NCBI GenBank assembly: GCA_023436395.1
Contig: JAEZJJ010000008.1
Coordinates: 1-55,063, forward strand
DNA: 55,063 bases
Source of the DNA: Bacillota bacterium
Lineage (GTDB): Bacteria > Bacillota > Clostridia > Lachnospirales > Cellulosilyticaceae
Direction of reading: 5' to 3'
Position numbers and translations under genes: made by a program. Each line of letters opens with the position of its first letter. Position 1 is the stretch's first letter. The notes beneath the pieces were generated by a model, which worked only from the letters and a program-made list of their open reading frames with translations, was not told the origin of the DNA and did not search any database. Positions 25,808-34,692 of this stretch are shown piece after piece.

Positions 25808-27484
25808 ATGCAGACTATATTAGAACATAAACAACAGAACTTTACTATAGAAGAACAAGCTATGATCCAAGAAGTAGCTTCAACTTATAAACTTTATGAT
25901 TTCGTTGCTGCTATTATATGCAGCCGTAATGCCTTTAACTCTGATGAAATTAGAGAATATATTTTAGGCACCCATAAACCCAAAACATTTAAAGGTTTAA
26001 AAGATATTGAAAAGGCTACCTCCCTAATCGTAGAAAGTATGGCCCTTCATGAAAAAATTCGTATTGTGGGAGATTATGATGTAGATGGTGTAACAAGTAC
26101 TTATGTTCTACTCACCGTCTTTGAAGTCTTAAATTATCCTCATATTAGTCATTACCTTCCTGTTCGCGAAAAGGATGGTTATGGTCTAAATCCAGATATT
26201 GTAGACCAAGCTTATCAAGAAGGAGTAAAACTACTGATTACCGTTGATAACGGTATTTCTGCCATAGAAGCTGTGGCTCATGCAAAATCCCTAGGTATGA
26301 AAGTGATTGTCACAGACCACCATGAGCTTCCTAATGAACTGCCTATAGCAGATGCCATTATTAATCCACACCAACCTGATTGTCGTTATCCTTATAAAAG
26401 TCTAGCAGGTGTAGGCATTGCCTACAAACTGGGGCAAGCACTTATTTCCCATTTCAAACTAAGACCTACTCCGCAGCTCACTTCACGAATTCAAGGCTTA
26501 GTGGCTCTAGGTACTGTCTGTGATGTTGCTCCCCTGGTAGGGGAAAATCGTCATATGGTGAAAACAGGTTTAGGCGCACTTAATAAAGGAGCCCTGCCTG
26601 CTGCTAGTATGATTAACTCTCGTATTTCTGTAGGGACTTTAGGCTTCCAAATTGGACCTAGACTTAATGCTTGCGGACGTCTTGAGAGTGCGGAAACAGC
26701 TCTTGAGTACTTACGTACTACGGATTTTAATGCACTCATGCCTTTCAAGCAACGTTTAGATAGCCTTAACAAAGAGCGTCAAGATGAAGAGATGGACTCT
26801 ATCACGAGGGTGCTTTCTAGAGTAGAAAAAATGACTACCCTTCCTGATATTATTATTGAAATAGATGAAATGGCTCATGAAAGTGTAGTAGGCCTTGTAG
26901 CTGGACGTATTAAAGAAAAGTTTTATCGTCCTACTGTTGTTTTCTCTCGTACCATTCATGGTACTTATAAAGGTTCTGGGCGTTCCATTGAAGAATATGA
27001 TATGTTCCAAAGCTTTAAGCCTTTTCTCCATCTTTTAGATGGTGGAGGTGGCCATCCTATGGCTTGTGGCCTTAAAGCTTCTAACACAGATCAAATTTAC
27101 GCCTTTGCAAAGGCTGTCAATGAAGCTAGCCTTTTAAGTGAACATGATAAAACCCCTAAAATATATGTGGATAAGTGCATAGATAATGCTTATGAATATG
27201 ATTTTAATGCCTTAGAAAAGCAACTGATGCTCTTCCTGCCAACTGGTGCAGGTAATAGTGCCCCCACCTTACTTATTAAAGACGCAACTCTTAAGTTCAA
27301 TACAAAGTATGCTAAAAATCATCGTATTTCTGAGGTGATTGCTAGCTTTGGTCCAAAATCTATTGCTTCTACACTTTGGAATGATGATACCTTACCAGAA
27401 GCAGGTGAGTATGTAGGTGATATTACCCTCCAAGTAAGTGAAGGGGGCTGGCAAATAAAAAGTATTTATTTAGGCATCTACTAA
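25808..27484 (+). CDS. recJ: single-stranded-DNA exonuclease RecJ
   Basis: 558-residue DHH-family nuclease acting 5' to 3' on single-stranded DNA in recombination and repair. DYDVDGVTS starts at residue 89 and TDHHE holds the DHH at 170-172; the DHHA1 motif is GGGGHPMACG. This is the short form of RecJ without an extra C-terminal domain. I start at 25808, 6 bases after AGGAG; the ATG at 25802 directly abuts the site. It is transcribed divergently from the cysE leader. Confidence 0.94.
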   Translation: MQTILEHKQQNFTIEEQAMIQEVASTYKLYDFVAAIICSRNAFNSDEIREYILGTHKPKTFKGLKDIEKATSLIVESMALHEKIRIVGDYDVDGVTSTYVLLTVFEVLNYPHISHYLPVREKDGYGLNPDIVDQAYQEGVKLLITVDNGISAIEAVAHAKSLGMKVIVTDHHELPNELPIADAIINPHQPDCRYPYKSLAGVGIAYKLGQALISHFKLRPTPQLTSRIQGLVALGTVCDVAPLVGENRHMVKTGLGALNKGALPAASMINSRISVGTLGFQIGPRLNACGRLESAETALEYLRTTDFNALMPFKQRLDSLNKERQDEEMDSITRVLSRVEKMTTLPDIIIEIDEMAHESVVGLVAGRIKEKFYRPTVVFSRTIHGTYKGSGRSIEEYDMFQSFKPFLHLLDGGGGHPMACGLKASNTDQIYAFAKAVNEASLLSEHDKTPKIYVDKCIDNAYEYDFNALEKQLMLFLPTGAGNSAPTLLIKDATLKFNTKYAKNHRISEVIASFGPKSIASTLWNDDTLPEAGEYVGDITLQVSEGGWQIKSIYLGIY

Positions 27485-27530
27485 CAAGAGCCTTTCACGT
27501 CATTAATAGCTATAAACATCTATGCATCAA

Positions 27531-27570
27531 GGGTTATATAACTAGAGCCTAGGCGCTAGTTGTATAGCCC
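27531..27570 (+). terminator. terminator of recJ
   Basis: GGGTTATATAACTAG (27531-27545) pairs with CTAGTTGTATAGCCC (27556-27570). A T-run follows after about 9 bases. Confidence 0.7.
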
Positions 27571-27738
27571 CTGAATTATTTTTTATGACTTTATTGATAT
27601 CTTTTATATATATCCCTTTATTTTTTTTTCATATTGGATTAGAATATAATGACAATAAATATTAATCATCAAATAGGTATGTGTACTCTTACATATATTT
27701 ATCTTGTTATAAATCAAATGATAAGTGAGGTCGTAAAT

Positions 27739-29397
27739 ATGTCGTTAGAAAATACTTCTTCTAATTTTATCCGCAATATTATTGTTGGAGATTTAGAAAG
27801 TGGCAAGCATAATGAAATCATTACACGTTTCCCACCAGAACCAAATGGATACCTTCATATTGGTCACGCCAAATCTATTTTACTGAACTTTGGCCTAGCT
27901 GAAGAGTTTAATGGGAAAACTAATCTTCGTTTTGATGATACTAATCCTGTTAAAGAAGATACAGAATATGTAGAGTCTATTGAAGAAGATGTGAAATGGC
28001 TTGGCGTTGAATGGGAGAAAAAATTATTTGCTTCTGATTACTTTGAAGAAATGTATAATCGTGCTGTTCTTCTTATCAAAAAAGGCAAAGCTTACGTATG
28101 TGACTTAACACCAGAGGAAGCTAAAGAATATCGTGGGACATTAACAGAACCTGGTAAAGAAAGTCCTTATCGTTCTAGAAGCGTAGAAGAAAATCTTGAT
28201 TTATTTGAACGTATGAGAAAAGGGGAATTTGCCGACGGTGAAAAAGTCCTTCGTGCTAAAATTGACATGAGTTCTCCTAATATGAATATGCGTGATCCTA
28301 TTATCTATCGTATTGCTCATGCTTCTCATCATAATACAGGTGATAAATGGTGCATCTATCCAATGTATGACTTTGCTCATCCACTTGAAGATGCTATTGA
28401 GGGAATCACCCACTCTATCTGTACCCTTGAATTCGAAGCCCATCGTCCACTTTATGATTGGGTAGTTGAAGAATGTGAAATGGATGCAAAACCTCGTCAA
28501 ATCGAATTTGCTAGACTTAATATGACAAATACAGTAATGAGTAAACGTAAACTTAAACAACTTGTTGATGAAGGTGTTGTTGATGGTTGGGATGATCCTC
28601 GTATGCCAACTATTTCAGGCTTACGTAGACGTGGTTATACACCAGAAGCTATCCGTAATTTCTGCCGTGAAATTGGTGTATCTAAGGCTGACTCTACTGT
28701 AGATAGCCAAATGCTTGATTTCTTCCTTCGCGAAGACCTTCAACCAAAAGCAACTTTAGCAATGGCTGTTTTAAAACCTCTTAAGCTAGTGATTACCAAC
28801 TATCCTGAAGGTCAAACAGAAATGCTTGAAGTAGAAAATAATGCGAAAGATCCTGAACAAGGAACACGTATGATTCCATTTTCTCGTGAACTTTACATTG
28901 AGCAAGAAGACTTCATGGAAGTCCCAGCGCCTAAATACTTTAGACTTTATCCCGGAAATGAAGTACGTCTTAAAGGTGCTTATTTTGTTAAATGTACAGA
29001 TGTTATTAAAGATGAAGCTGGCAATGTGGTCGAAGTACACTGTACTTATGATCCAGAAACTAAGAGTGGCTCTGGCTTTACAGGACGTAAAGTAAAAGCA
29101 ACGATCCACTGGGTAGATGCAACGACTGCTCTTCCTGCTGAATTTAGATTATTTGAACCTCTTATTTTAGATGATGCACCAGAAAATGAGGGTAAGCACT
29201 TCTTAGAACAAATTAATCCAAATTCGTTAGAAGTCCTAGAAGGCTTTATCGAAAATGTAGCTTTCAAAGAGGCTAAAGCACTTGATAAATTCCAACTTGT
29301 CAGAAATGGTTTCTTCTGTGTAGATGGCAAATATTCTACAACTGATAAACTTGTGTTTAACCGTATCGTACCACTTAAAAGTTCTTTTAAACTTTAA
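27739..29397 (+). CDS. glnS: glutaminyl-tRNA synthetase
   Basis: 552-residue class I synthetase that charges tRNA-Gln directly. PPEPNGYLHIGHAKS carries HIGH at residues 40-43, and the KMSKS loop is MSKRK at 267-271. The anticodon-binding beta-barrels span about 340-550. The RFDDTNP and AYVCD features separate it from GltX-type GluRS. The ATG at 27739 is preceded by GTGAGG; upstream in-frame ATGs are in the leader. Many Firmicutes lack this enzyme and use GatCAB instead, so its presence is of note. Confidence 0.95.
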   Translation: MSLENTSSNFIRNIIVGDLESGKHNEIITRFPPEPNGYLHIGHAKSILLNFGLAEEFNGKTNLRFDDTNPVKEDTEYVESIEEDVKWLGVEWEKKLFASDYFEEMYNRAVLLIKKGKAYVCDLTPEEAKEYRGTLTEPGKESPYRSRSVEENLDLFERMRKGEFADGEKVLRAKIDMSSPNMNMRDPIIYRIAHASHHNTGDKWCIYPMYDFAHPLEDAIEGITHSICTLEFEAHRPLYDWVVEECEMDAKPRQIEFARLNMTNTVMSKRKLKQLVDEGVVDGWDDPRMPTISGLRRRGYTPEAIRNFCREIGVSKADSTVDSQMLDFFLREDLQPKATLAMAVLKPLKLVITNYPEGQTEMLEVENNAKDPEQGTRMIPFSRELYIEQEDFMEVPAPKYFRLYPGNEVRLKGAYFVKCTDVIKDEAGNVVEVHCTYDPETKSGSGFTGRKVKATIHWVDATTALPAEFRLFEPLILDDAPENEGKHFLEQINPNSLEVLEGFIENVAFKEAKALDKFQLVRNGFFCVDGKYSTTDKLVFNRIVPLKSSFKL

Positions 29398-29406
29398 TAA
29401 TTAATA

Positions 29407-29442
29407 AAATAGCTTATAGATCTTCTGACCTATAAGCTATTT
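29407..29442 (+). terminator. terminator of glnS
   Basis: AAATAGCTTATAG (29407-29419) pairs with CTATAAGCTATTT (29430-29442), followed by TTCTTG. Confidence 0.85.
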
Positions 29443-29498
29443 TTCTTGCTACAAAAGTCTTTCCACTCGCTGAGGGGTACCTACTAAAATAAGTTTTT

Positions 29499-29924
29499 TC
29501 ATTCTACTTCCAACTTTCTTACCACATAATGGCCATATTTCCCTTCAAAGAAAACATAATTCTTAGCAATGGCATAAAAGGCGCTGTTATAGCCATATTT
29601 ATCTACACAGTGATCATCTCTCTTTATCCCTAATTTATCGCAAATATGCGCTAGCTTGGGTGTTGTCACAAAAGGTAAAATAATATTATATTCATTTTGC
29701 TTGTGTAGAAATTCTAACAAGCGTGTTGTATATCCTAAGTTTAAGTAAGCCTCATCCACTCTTATTTCTCTAATCATTAAAGTCCCATCTTCTTCTTCTT
29801 CGTAAACAAGTTTAAGATTCTCATTAATAATTAAAGCCGTTAACTCGTGAAAAGGTAATACTGTATCTTGTAATACTCTCACCTGAAAACCCGCCTGTTC
29901 TAAAATCACTTTTAAATGATTCAT
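29499..29924 (-). CDS. hypothetical protein, GNAT-like fold possible
   Basis: 141-residue cytoplasmic protein without a family I can name with certainty. A middle stretch (LMIREIRVDEAYLNLGYTTRLLEFLHKQ) has the strand-helix rhythm of the acetyl-CoA-binding region of GNAT acetyltransferases, and the alternating strands before it fit. The canonical Q/R-x-x-G-x-G/A loop is not clear (LNLGYTT occurs instead), so a degenerate GNAT fold is only a possibility. Single gene. Confidence 0.65.
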   Translation of the reverse strand: MNHLKVILEQAGFQVRVLQDTVLPFHELTALIINENLKLVYEEEEDGTLMIREIRVDEAYLNLGYTTRLLEFLHKQNEYNIILPFVTTPKLAHICDKLGIKRDDHCVDKYGYNSAFYAIAKNYVFFEGKYGHYVVRKLEVE

Positions 29925-30000
29925 AACTTCCTCTCCTTATTCTATGTCTGTTATCTATTAAATATTTATATAAGCTTAATCTAAGCTATATATCATATGC

Positions 30001-31239
30001 TTAATTCACAAAGGTCTGTTGTTCGACTATTCTTTCATCCTCACTTTTAAACATTTCTCTGACATCTTTTAAGGCCCCCTTAAGTTTTTCATAATCCGCT
30101 TTAGATATGAGAGGATCCTGCCCTAATTCATATAAATGTACTGCTCTTTTAGCTGGTAGTATCCTATAATTAGGTTTTCCTTTTACCATAGAGTAATCCA
30201 CCCATGTAGGAATATAAGATACCTTCTTAACCGTAAATTTTTGAGATAATGGCTCCTTTTCTAAAAAGATGCTAAAAATAGCACTCGTTTCTCGATACTT
30301 TGTTCTTTGCCCAGATATAAAATTGCCTTGTGAATATAAAATCACTGTTTCTTTTCCTTGTCTTTCTCTTATTTCTATTGGTTGTAGAACATGAGGATGA
30401 CTTCCCAATATAATATCTACTCCTTGTTCTACTAAGAAATCCACTAATTGCTTTTGAGCTGTATGAGGGGTTCTCATATACTCAACACCAAAATGAACGC
30501 TCACGCAGATTAACTCTGCACCCTTTTGACGTGCTATTTGAATATCCTTTGCTATCTTGCCTTGATTGATATAATTGACACTATATTCCTTTCCTTTATC
30601 TACAACAATCCCATTTGTCCCATAGGTATAGGCCAAAAATGCAATCTTAGTTCCCTTTACTTCATGCACTAAAATAGATTGACTTTCTTCTTTGCTGCGA
30701 TAAGTGCCCGTATGTAATAAACCTCTTTTTTCTAAGACATCAATTGTTCTTTTTAAGCCTGTAAACTTTCTATCTAAACTATGATTATTGGCAGTAGTAA
30801 GTAAATCAAATCCAACCTTTTTAAGTGCATCTGCCACAGCATCAGGTGCATTAAACTGAGGATATCCAGTATATTTCTGATCTGCTCCTGAAAGCGTAAG
30901 TTCCAAATTCCCAATTGTTAGATCTCCTTCTTTTAAATAAGGGGCAACCTCCTCATACATATAATCATAATTATAAGTTTTAGTTTTCTCATTATAACCA
31001 CTACTAATTTGAGGCTCATGCATCATAATATCTCCCACTGTTATTAGTTGTATTACTTCTGGCTCTGTAGTTTCCTCGTAAGTGTCTAGTAATTCAGCAA
31101 CTTGATGCTTCATCTCCTGATAAGTACCTTGTGTCTTCACCTCAATAAGACCTGATTCAGTGGTGGATGCATACCCTGTCAAACTTATGCCCAATATCAA
31201 AAAGATTACTTTAATGAATTGCGTATAGTAGCGAGACAT
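30001..31239 (-). CDS. CapA-family protein (PGA_cap metallophosphatase-like)
   Basis: 412-residue exported protein. An N-terminal hydrophobic segment (about 8-24) is followed by the CapA domain from about 60: VGDIMMHEPQI, TTANNHSLDRKFTGL, and SVHFGVEYMRTPH with LGSHPHVLQP. These His/Asn/Asp motifs are those of the CapA/PgsA group, which resembles calcineurin-like phosphatases. CapA acts in poly-gamma-glutamate synthesis, but no capB or capC genes are nearby, so the role here is open. It is surface-anchored or secreted. Confidence 0.85.
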   Translation of the reverse strand: MSRYYTQFIKVIFLILGISLTGYASTTESGLIEVKTQGTYQEMKHQVAELLDTYEETTEPEVIQLITVGDIMMHEPQISSGYNEKTKTYNYDYMYEEVAPYLKEGDLTIGNLELTLSGADQKYTGYPQFNAPDAVADALKKVGFDLLTTANNHSLDRKFTGLKRTIDVLEKRGLLHTGTYRSKEESQSILVHEVKGTKIAFLAYTYGTNGIVVDKGKEYSVNYINQGKIAKDIQIARQKGAELICVSVHFGVEYMRTPHTAQKQLVDFLVEQGVDIILGSHPHVLQPIEIRERQGKETVILYSQGNFISGQRTKYRETSAIFSIFLEKEPLSQKFTVKKVSYIPTWVDYSMVKGKPNYRILPAKRAVHLYELGQDPLISKADYEKLKGALKDVREMFKSEDERIVEQQTFVN

Positions 31240-31341
31240 ATCTTACCTCCTATCTATCCATTTCTTAATTTCTTACTCTTATTGATTATATTATAGCACC
31301 CCATTATTAATTTCACTAATTATTCATAATTATTTATTTTT

Positions 31342-31381
31342 AAAGAGTTATTGCTTTCAACTATTAAAGCAATAACTCTTT
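31342..31381 (-). terminator. terminator of the MFS gene
   Basis: AAAGAGTTATTGCTTT (31342-31357) pairs perfectly with AAAGCAATAACTCTTT (31366-31381). Confidence 0.85.
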
Positions 31382-31391
31382 ATGAAATCTC

Positions 31392-32558
31392 CTATTGATT
31401 GTTTTTAATCTGTTTTGTCACCATTTCTGAACAAAAGCCCATAAGTACTATAAAGATGACCAAGAAGAACGGCATAATCTTAAAACTCATCCCTTTGGCT
31501 AAAAAACCAAATATAGGGGGAATGAAGGTACTCCCTACATAAGCACAAGCCATCTGAATCCCCATAATCCCTTGAGAATACTCTTTACCAAAACGATTGG
31601 GCGTTTCATGAAGCATAGCTGGATAAATAGGTGCACATCCTAGACCAATGAGCATTAGACCTATCAACTGGAAATAACCTGAAAATGGTAATCCTAATGC
31701 AATTCCTCCAACTAAGCATATACCTTGCCCTAAGCGCATCATCTCCACATTATTTAACTTGATTGCTAAAAATCCTGATAAGAACCTCCCTACTGTAATG
31801 CCTAAATAGTATAGAGCTACCCATTTAGCTGCCTTTTCTGCTGATAAACCTACTACATTCACTAGGAATGTACTTCCCCATAATCCGGTGGTTAACTCTA
31901 TACCACAGTAACAAAAGAATGCCATCAGCGCTGGCTTAGCCCCTCTCATTTTTAGCAAATCTACTATACGGGTATTTGCTTTTTGTACCTGCGCCTGCTC
32001 TTCTCCTTTTTCTATCTTTTTCCATAAAGGTAAACTAAAGAATAAGCAGATTACTAATATAGCTTGGATTATGCCAATTGTAGTGTATCCCATGCGCCAT
32101 CCACCTGATCTAATAAGCCAAAAGGACATAATAACTGGCCCAGCAGTGGCACCTACCCCCCAAAAGCAATGTAGCCAATTCATATGTTTGGCTTTATAAT
32201 AAAGTGCCACAAAATTATTAAGTGCTGAGTCTACTGCTCCCGCACCTATACCTAAAGGAATCCCTAATAAACATATTCCTAAAAATCCTGATACTTTATA
32301 TGTACCTATTAATCCAATAGCTGTCATCAGTACACTTATTGCTGTTACTTTTCCTGTTCCAAACTTTTTAATAAGCCTTTGACTAAATAGACTAGATATA
32401 ATTGTTCCTCCTGCTACAATCATAGTAACTACTCCTGCATAAGTAACTGGTACATTTAACTCCTTATGTAGCATAGGCCAAGCTGATCCTAACAGAGAGT
32501 CAGGTAACCCCAAGCTAATAAATGAAATATAGATTATTATTAATAATATAGTTGCCAT
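31392..32558 (-). CDS. MFS transporter
   Basis: 388-residue permease with about 12 hydrophobic segments in two halves and a central loop (residues 185-205, rich in Lys/Glu). After the first helices RLIKKFGTGKV is the MFS loop motif between helices 2 and 3. The family resembles the FucP/YbjJ-like sugar permeases with LGIPLGIGAGAVDSALNNF. Substrate unknown. AAGGAAGGAA precedes the ATG. Its 5' region contains a decayed coding remnant (32601-32760). Confidence 0.88.
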   Translation of the reverse strand: MATILLIIIYISFISLGLPDSLLGSAWPMLHKELNVPVTYAGVVTMIVAGGTIISSLFSQRLIKKFGTGKVTAISVLMTAIGLIGTYKVSGFLGICLLGIPLGIGAGAVDSALNNFVALYYKAKHMNWLHCFWGVGATAGPVIMSFWLIRSGGWRMGYTTIGIIQAILVICLFFSLPLWKKIEKGEEQAQVQKANTRIVDLLKMRGAKPALMAFFCYCGIELTTGLWGSTFLVNVVGLSAEKAAKWVALYYLGITVGRFLSGFLAIKLNNVEMMRLGQGICLVGGIALGLPFSGYFQLIGLMLIGLGCAPIYPAMLHETPNRFGKEYSQGIMGIQMACAYVGSTFIPPIFGFLAKGMSFKIMPFFLVIFIVLMGFCSEMVTKQIKNNQ

Positions 32559-32600
32559 CTTTTTTCCTTCCTTTTTACTCTCTTATTTCTTTATACTTTT

Positions 32601-32760
32601 CTATCTCTTCTGCAATGCACCTACAAAGCCTAGAGTCTTTGCAGCTGCTCTTGATCCTTCTTGCATCCCTTGTTCAACATTCCCATCAAATAAACTTCTG
32701 CTAAATCCGTCAAACTACAATTTACTCCTACATTTAGAGCATTTCGTTCCCGTCTTTATC
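32601..32760 (-). pseudogene. decayed coding remnant, unknown family
   Basis: On the minus strand two overlapping frames look like coding sequence interrupted by a frameshift: ERNALNVGVNCSLTDLAEV in one, then SRSLFDGNVEQGMQEGSRAA and KTLGFVGALQKR, ending at a stop (32601-32603). There is no start codon or ribosome binding site. I do not recognise the family. It may be the eroded end of a neighbour gene. Confidence 0.3.
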
Positions 32761-32911
32761 TTTTTCTTTATTTTATATCATTTAACCAATGAAGAAAATT
32801 GTTATTCTTACCCCCTTTAAAGTAAATCGTATTCTTTTTTTATCATTTTTTCCATTGTTTTATTGATATAAAATAGCTTCTTTCTAAAAACTTACAATAA
32901 CTGTATGCAAA

Positions 32912-32950
32912 AAAAATCGGAAGTACTGAAAAGTAGTACTTCCGATTTTT
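32912..32950 (-). terminator. terminator of the tRNA cluster
   Basis: AAAAATCGGAAGTACT (32912-32927) pairs with AGTACTTCCGATTTTT (32935-32950), directly downstream of tRNA-Lys on the minus strand. Confidence 0.9.
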
Positions 32951-32956
32951 AACTAC

Positions 32957-33029
32957 TGAGCCACCCGGGAATCGAACCCGGGACAACTTGATTAAAAGTC
33001 AAGTGCTCTACCGACTGAGCTAGTGACCC
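32957..33029 (-). tRNA. tRNA-Lys (anticodon TTT)
   Basis: 73-base cloverleaf on the minus strand. Acceptor GGGTCAC pairs with GTGGCTC, followed by discriminator A; anticodon stem CTTGA/TCAAG encloses CTTTTAA, and the T-arm has GGTTCGATTCC. CCA is not encoded. Last of three tRNAs. Confidence 0.97.
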
Positions 33030-33050
33030 AAATTCTTTTTTCAAAAGAAA

Positions 33051-33125
33051 TCGGGGTGACAGGACTCGAACCTGCGGCCTCCTGAACCCAAATCAGGCGC
33101 TCTAGCCAAACTGAGCCACACCCCG
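33051..33125 (-). tRNA. tRNA-Pro (anticodon TGG)
   Basis: 75-base cloverleaf on the minus strand. Acceptor CGGGGTG pairs with CACCCCG; anticodon stem CCTGA/TCAGG encloses TTTGGGT; T-arm has GGTTCGAGTCC. CCA is not encoded. Confidence 0.97.
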
Positions 33126-33149
33126 TTCTATGTTAGTTAAACTAACATA

Positions 33150-33221
33150 TGACCCATACGAGAATCGAACTCGTGTTACCGCCGTGAAAGGGCGGTGTCT
33201 TGACCGCTTGACCAATGGGCC
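33150..33221 (-). tRNA. tRNA-Glu (anticodon TTC)
   Basis: 72-base cloverleaf on the minus strand. Acceptor GGCCCAT pairs with ATGGGTC; anticodon stem CCGCC/GGCGG encloses CTTTCAC; T-arm has AGTTCGATTCT. CCA is not encoded. First of three tRNAs. Confidence 0.97.
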
Positions 33222-33307
33222 GTGTTGACTTTTATTATATTACACGAACCACTTACATATGTCAATATATTTTTATATTAAATATAAAAATATTAGTATC
33301 TCAAATA

Positions 33308-33346
33308 AAAGAGAGCTATTACTTGATAATCGTAATAACTCTCTTT
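33308..33346 (-). terminator. terminator of the isocitrate dehydrogenase gene
   Basis: AAAGAGAGCTATTAC (33308-33322) pairs with GTAATAACTCTCTTT (33332-33346) with one mismatch. Confidence 0.8.
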
Positions 33347-33359
33347 GAGTATGTATGTA

Positions 33360-34496
33360 TTATAAGTTTTCAATCACACAGTTAGCAAATTCTGCCCCTG
33401 TTGCCCCATCATTTCTACCTGTCATCTTCACTGTATCATTTGCAATCTTAAGTGCTGCAATAACGCGATCTGCTTCATCTTTATAACCAATATGACGAAG
33501 TAGTAATTCTGCTGCTTTAATCATACTTGCAGGATTTGCATATTGCTCTCTACCTGTTTCCAACATTCTTGGTGCACTACCATGAATAGCCTCGAACATA
33601 GCATATTTATTCCCTACATTTGCACTACCAGCAGTTCCTACACCACCTTGAATTTGAGCAGCTTCATCTGTGATAATATCTCCATAAAGATTAGGAAGTA
33701 CAAATACTTCAAAGTTCTTTCTTACTTTTTCATTAATAAGGTTAGCTGAAATAATATCTACGAACCAGTCATCTACTTCAATTTCTGGATAGTCTTTAGC
33801 TACTTTATAGCAAAGTTCTAAGAACTTACCATCTGTTTTCTTAAGAATATTTGCTTTAGTAATAATAGCTACATGTTTCTTACCATTTTTGCGTGCAAAT
33901 TCAAAAGCTTGTCTTGCAATTCTTTCTGTCCCTTGTGTTGTTGTTACCTTAAAATCAAATGACATATCTTCATCTAAAGCAATACCTTTGCTACCAAGTG
34001 CATACTCACCTTCTGTATTTTCACGGAAAAATGTCCAATCAATACCTTCTTCTGGCACTGACACTGGTCTTACATTAGCAAAAAGGTCTAATTCTCTTCT
34101 CATGGCTACATTAGCACTTTCAATATTTGGACCATCCCCTTTACTTGGTGTTGTTGTAGGTCCTTTTAAAATAATGTCACATGCTTTAAGTTCTGCAAGA
34201 ACATCATCTGGAATAGCTTTATTTGCTGCAATACGATTTTCTATGGTTAAACCATTAATTTGTTTAAATACAATCTTACCACTTGCTACATCATCTTTGA
34301 GAACAGCACGAAGAACACGCTCAGCCTCTGCAGTAATAGCAGGACCAATACCATCGCCACCACAACATCCAATAATAATCTTATCTAACTTGCTGTAGTC
34401 TACAACACCTGTATCATTTTTCATTCTTTCCACCCTTGCTAATTGTTCCTCAACTAAGGCTGCAAAGTGTGCTTTTGCTGCTTCTAATTTTTCCAT
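33360..34496 (-). CDS. isocitrate/isopropylmalate dehydrogenase family, probably isocitrate dehydrogenase
   Basis: 378-residue decarboxylating dehydrogenase. GGDGIGPAITAEA is the N-terminal nucleotide-binding signature; NTEGEYALGS and the metal-binding NLYGDIITDEAAQIQGG are present; the substrate arginine block reads NVAMRRELDLFANVRP. About 35 helical residues precede the core. Sequence alone does not fully separate isocitrate from isopropylmalate or homoisocitrate dehydrogenase, but adjacency to a Re-citrate-synthase-like gene favours isocitrate dehydrogenase, making 2-oxoglutarate. It has its own promoter (34536-34565) with an embedded palindrome, and AGGAGG before the ATG. Confidence 0.85.
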   Translation of the reverse strand: MEKLEAAKAHFAALVEEQLARVERMKNDTGVVDYSKLDKIIIGCCGGDGIGPAITAEAERVLRAVLKDDVASGKIVFKQINGLTIENRIAANKAIPDDVLAELKACDIILKGPTTTPSKGDGPNIESANVAMRRELDLFANVRPVSVPEEGIDWTFFRENTEGEYALGSKGIALDEDMSFDFKVTTTQGTERIARQAFEFARKNGKKHVAIITKANILKKTDGKFLELCYKVAKDYPEIEVDDWFVDIISANLINEKVRKNFEVFVLPNLYGDIITDEAAQIQGGVGTAGSANVGNKYAMFEAIHGSAPRMLETGREQYANPASMIKAAELLLRHIGYKDEADRVIAALKIANDTVKMTGRNDGATGAEFANCVIENL

Positions 34497-34535
34497 TTCT
34501 GTACCTCCTAAATTTTCCGTATTTTATCCTTTTTT

Positions 34536-34565
34536 ATTATATCAGAACAAGTGTGTACTTGTCTA
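34536..34565 (-). promoter_or_regulatory. promoter with embedded palindrome, isocitrate dehydrogenase gene
   Basis: Minus-strand TAGACA (34560-34565) and TATAAT (34536-34541), 18 bases apart. Between them lies ACAAGT-GTGT-ACTTGT (34547-34562), a perfect inverted repeat placed where a repressor would block polymerase. Confidence 0.55.
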
Positions 34566-34692
34566 AATTTTATACTATATTTATCAAAAAAATAATGAAG
34601 ACATCAGTTACACTAACATCTCCATTTACTATCTGTTTTAGCTTAAGTATTTTAATTGATTAGCAAATTCTTACCTATGTTTGTCGGTGATA

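Noticed and set aside
32957..33221. Integrated mobile element at the tRNA cluster
   Set aside because: No integrase, transposase or direct repeats flank the three tRNAs.
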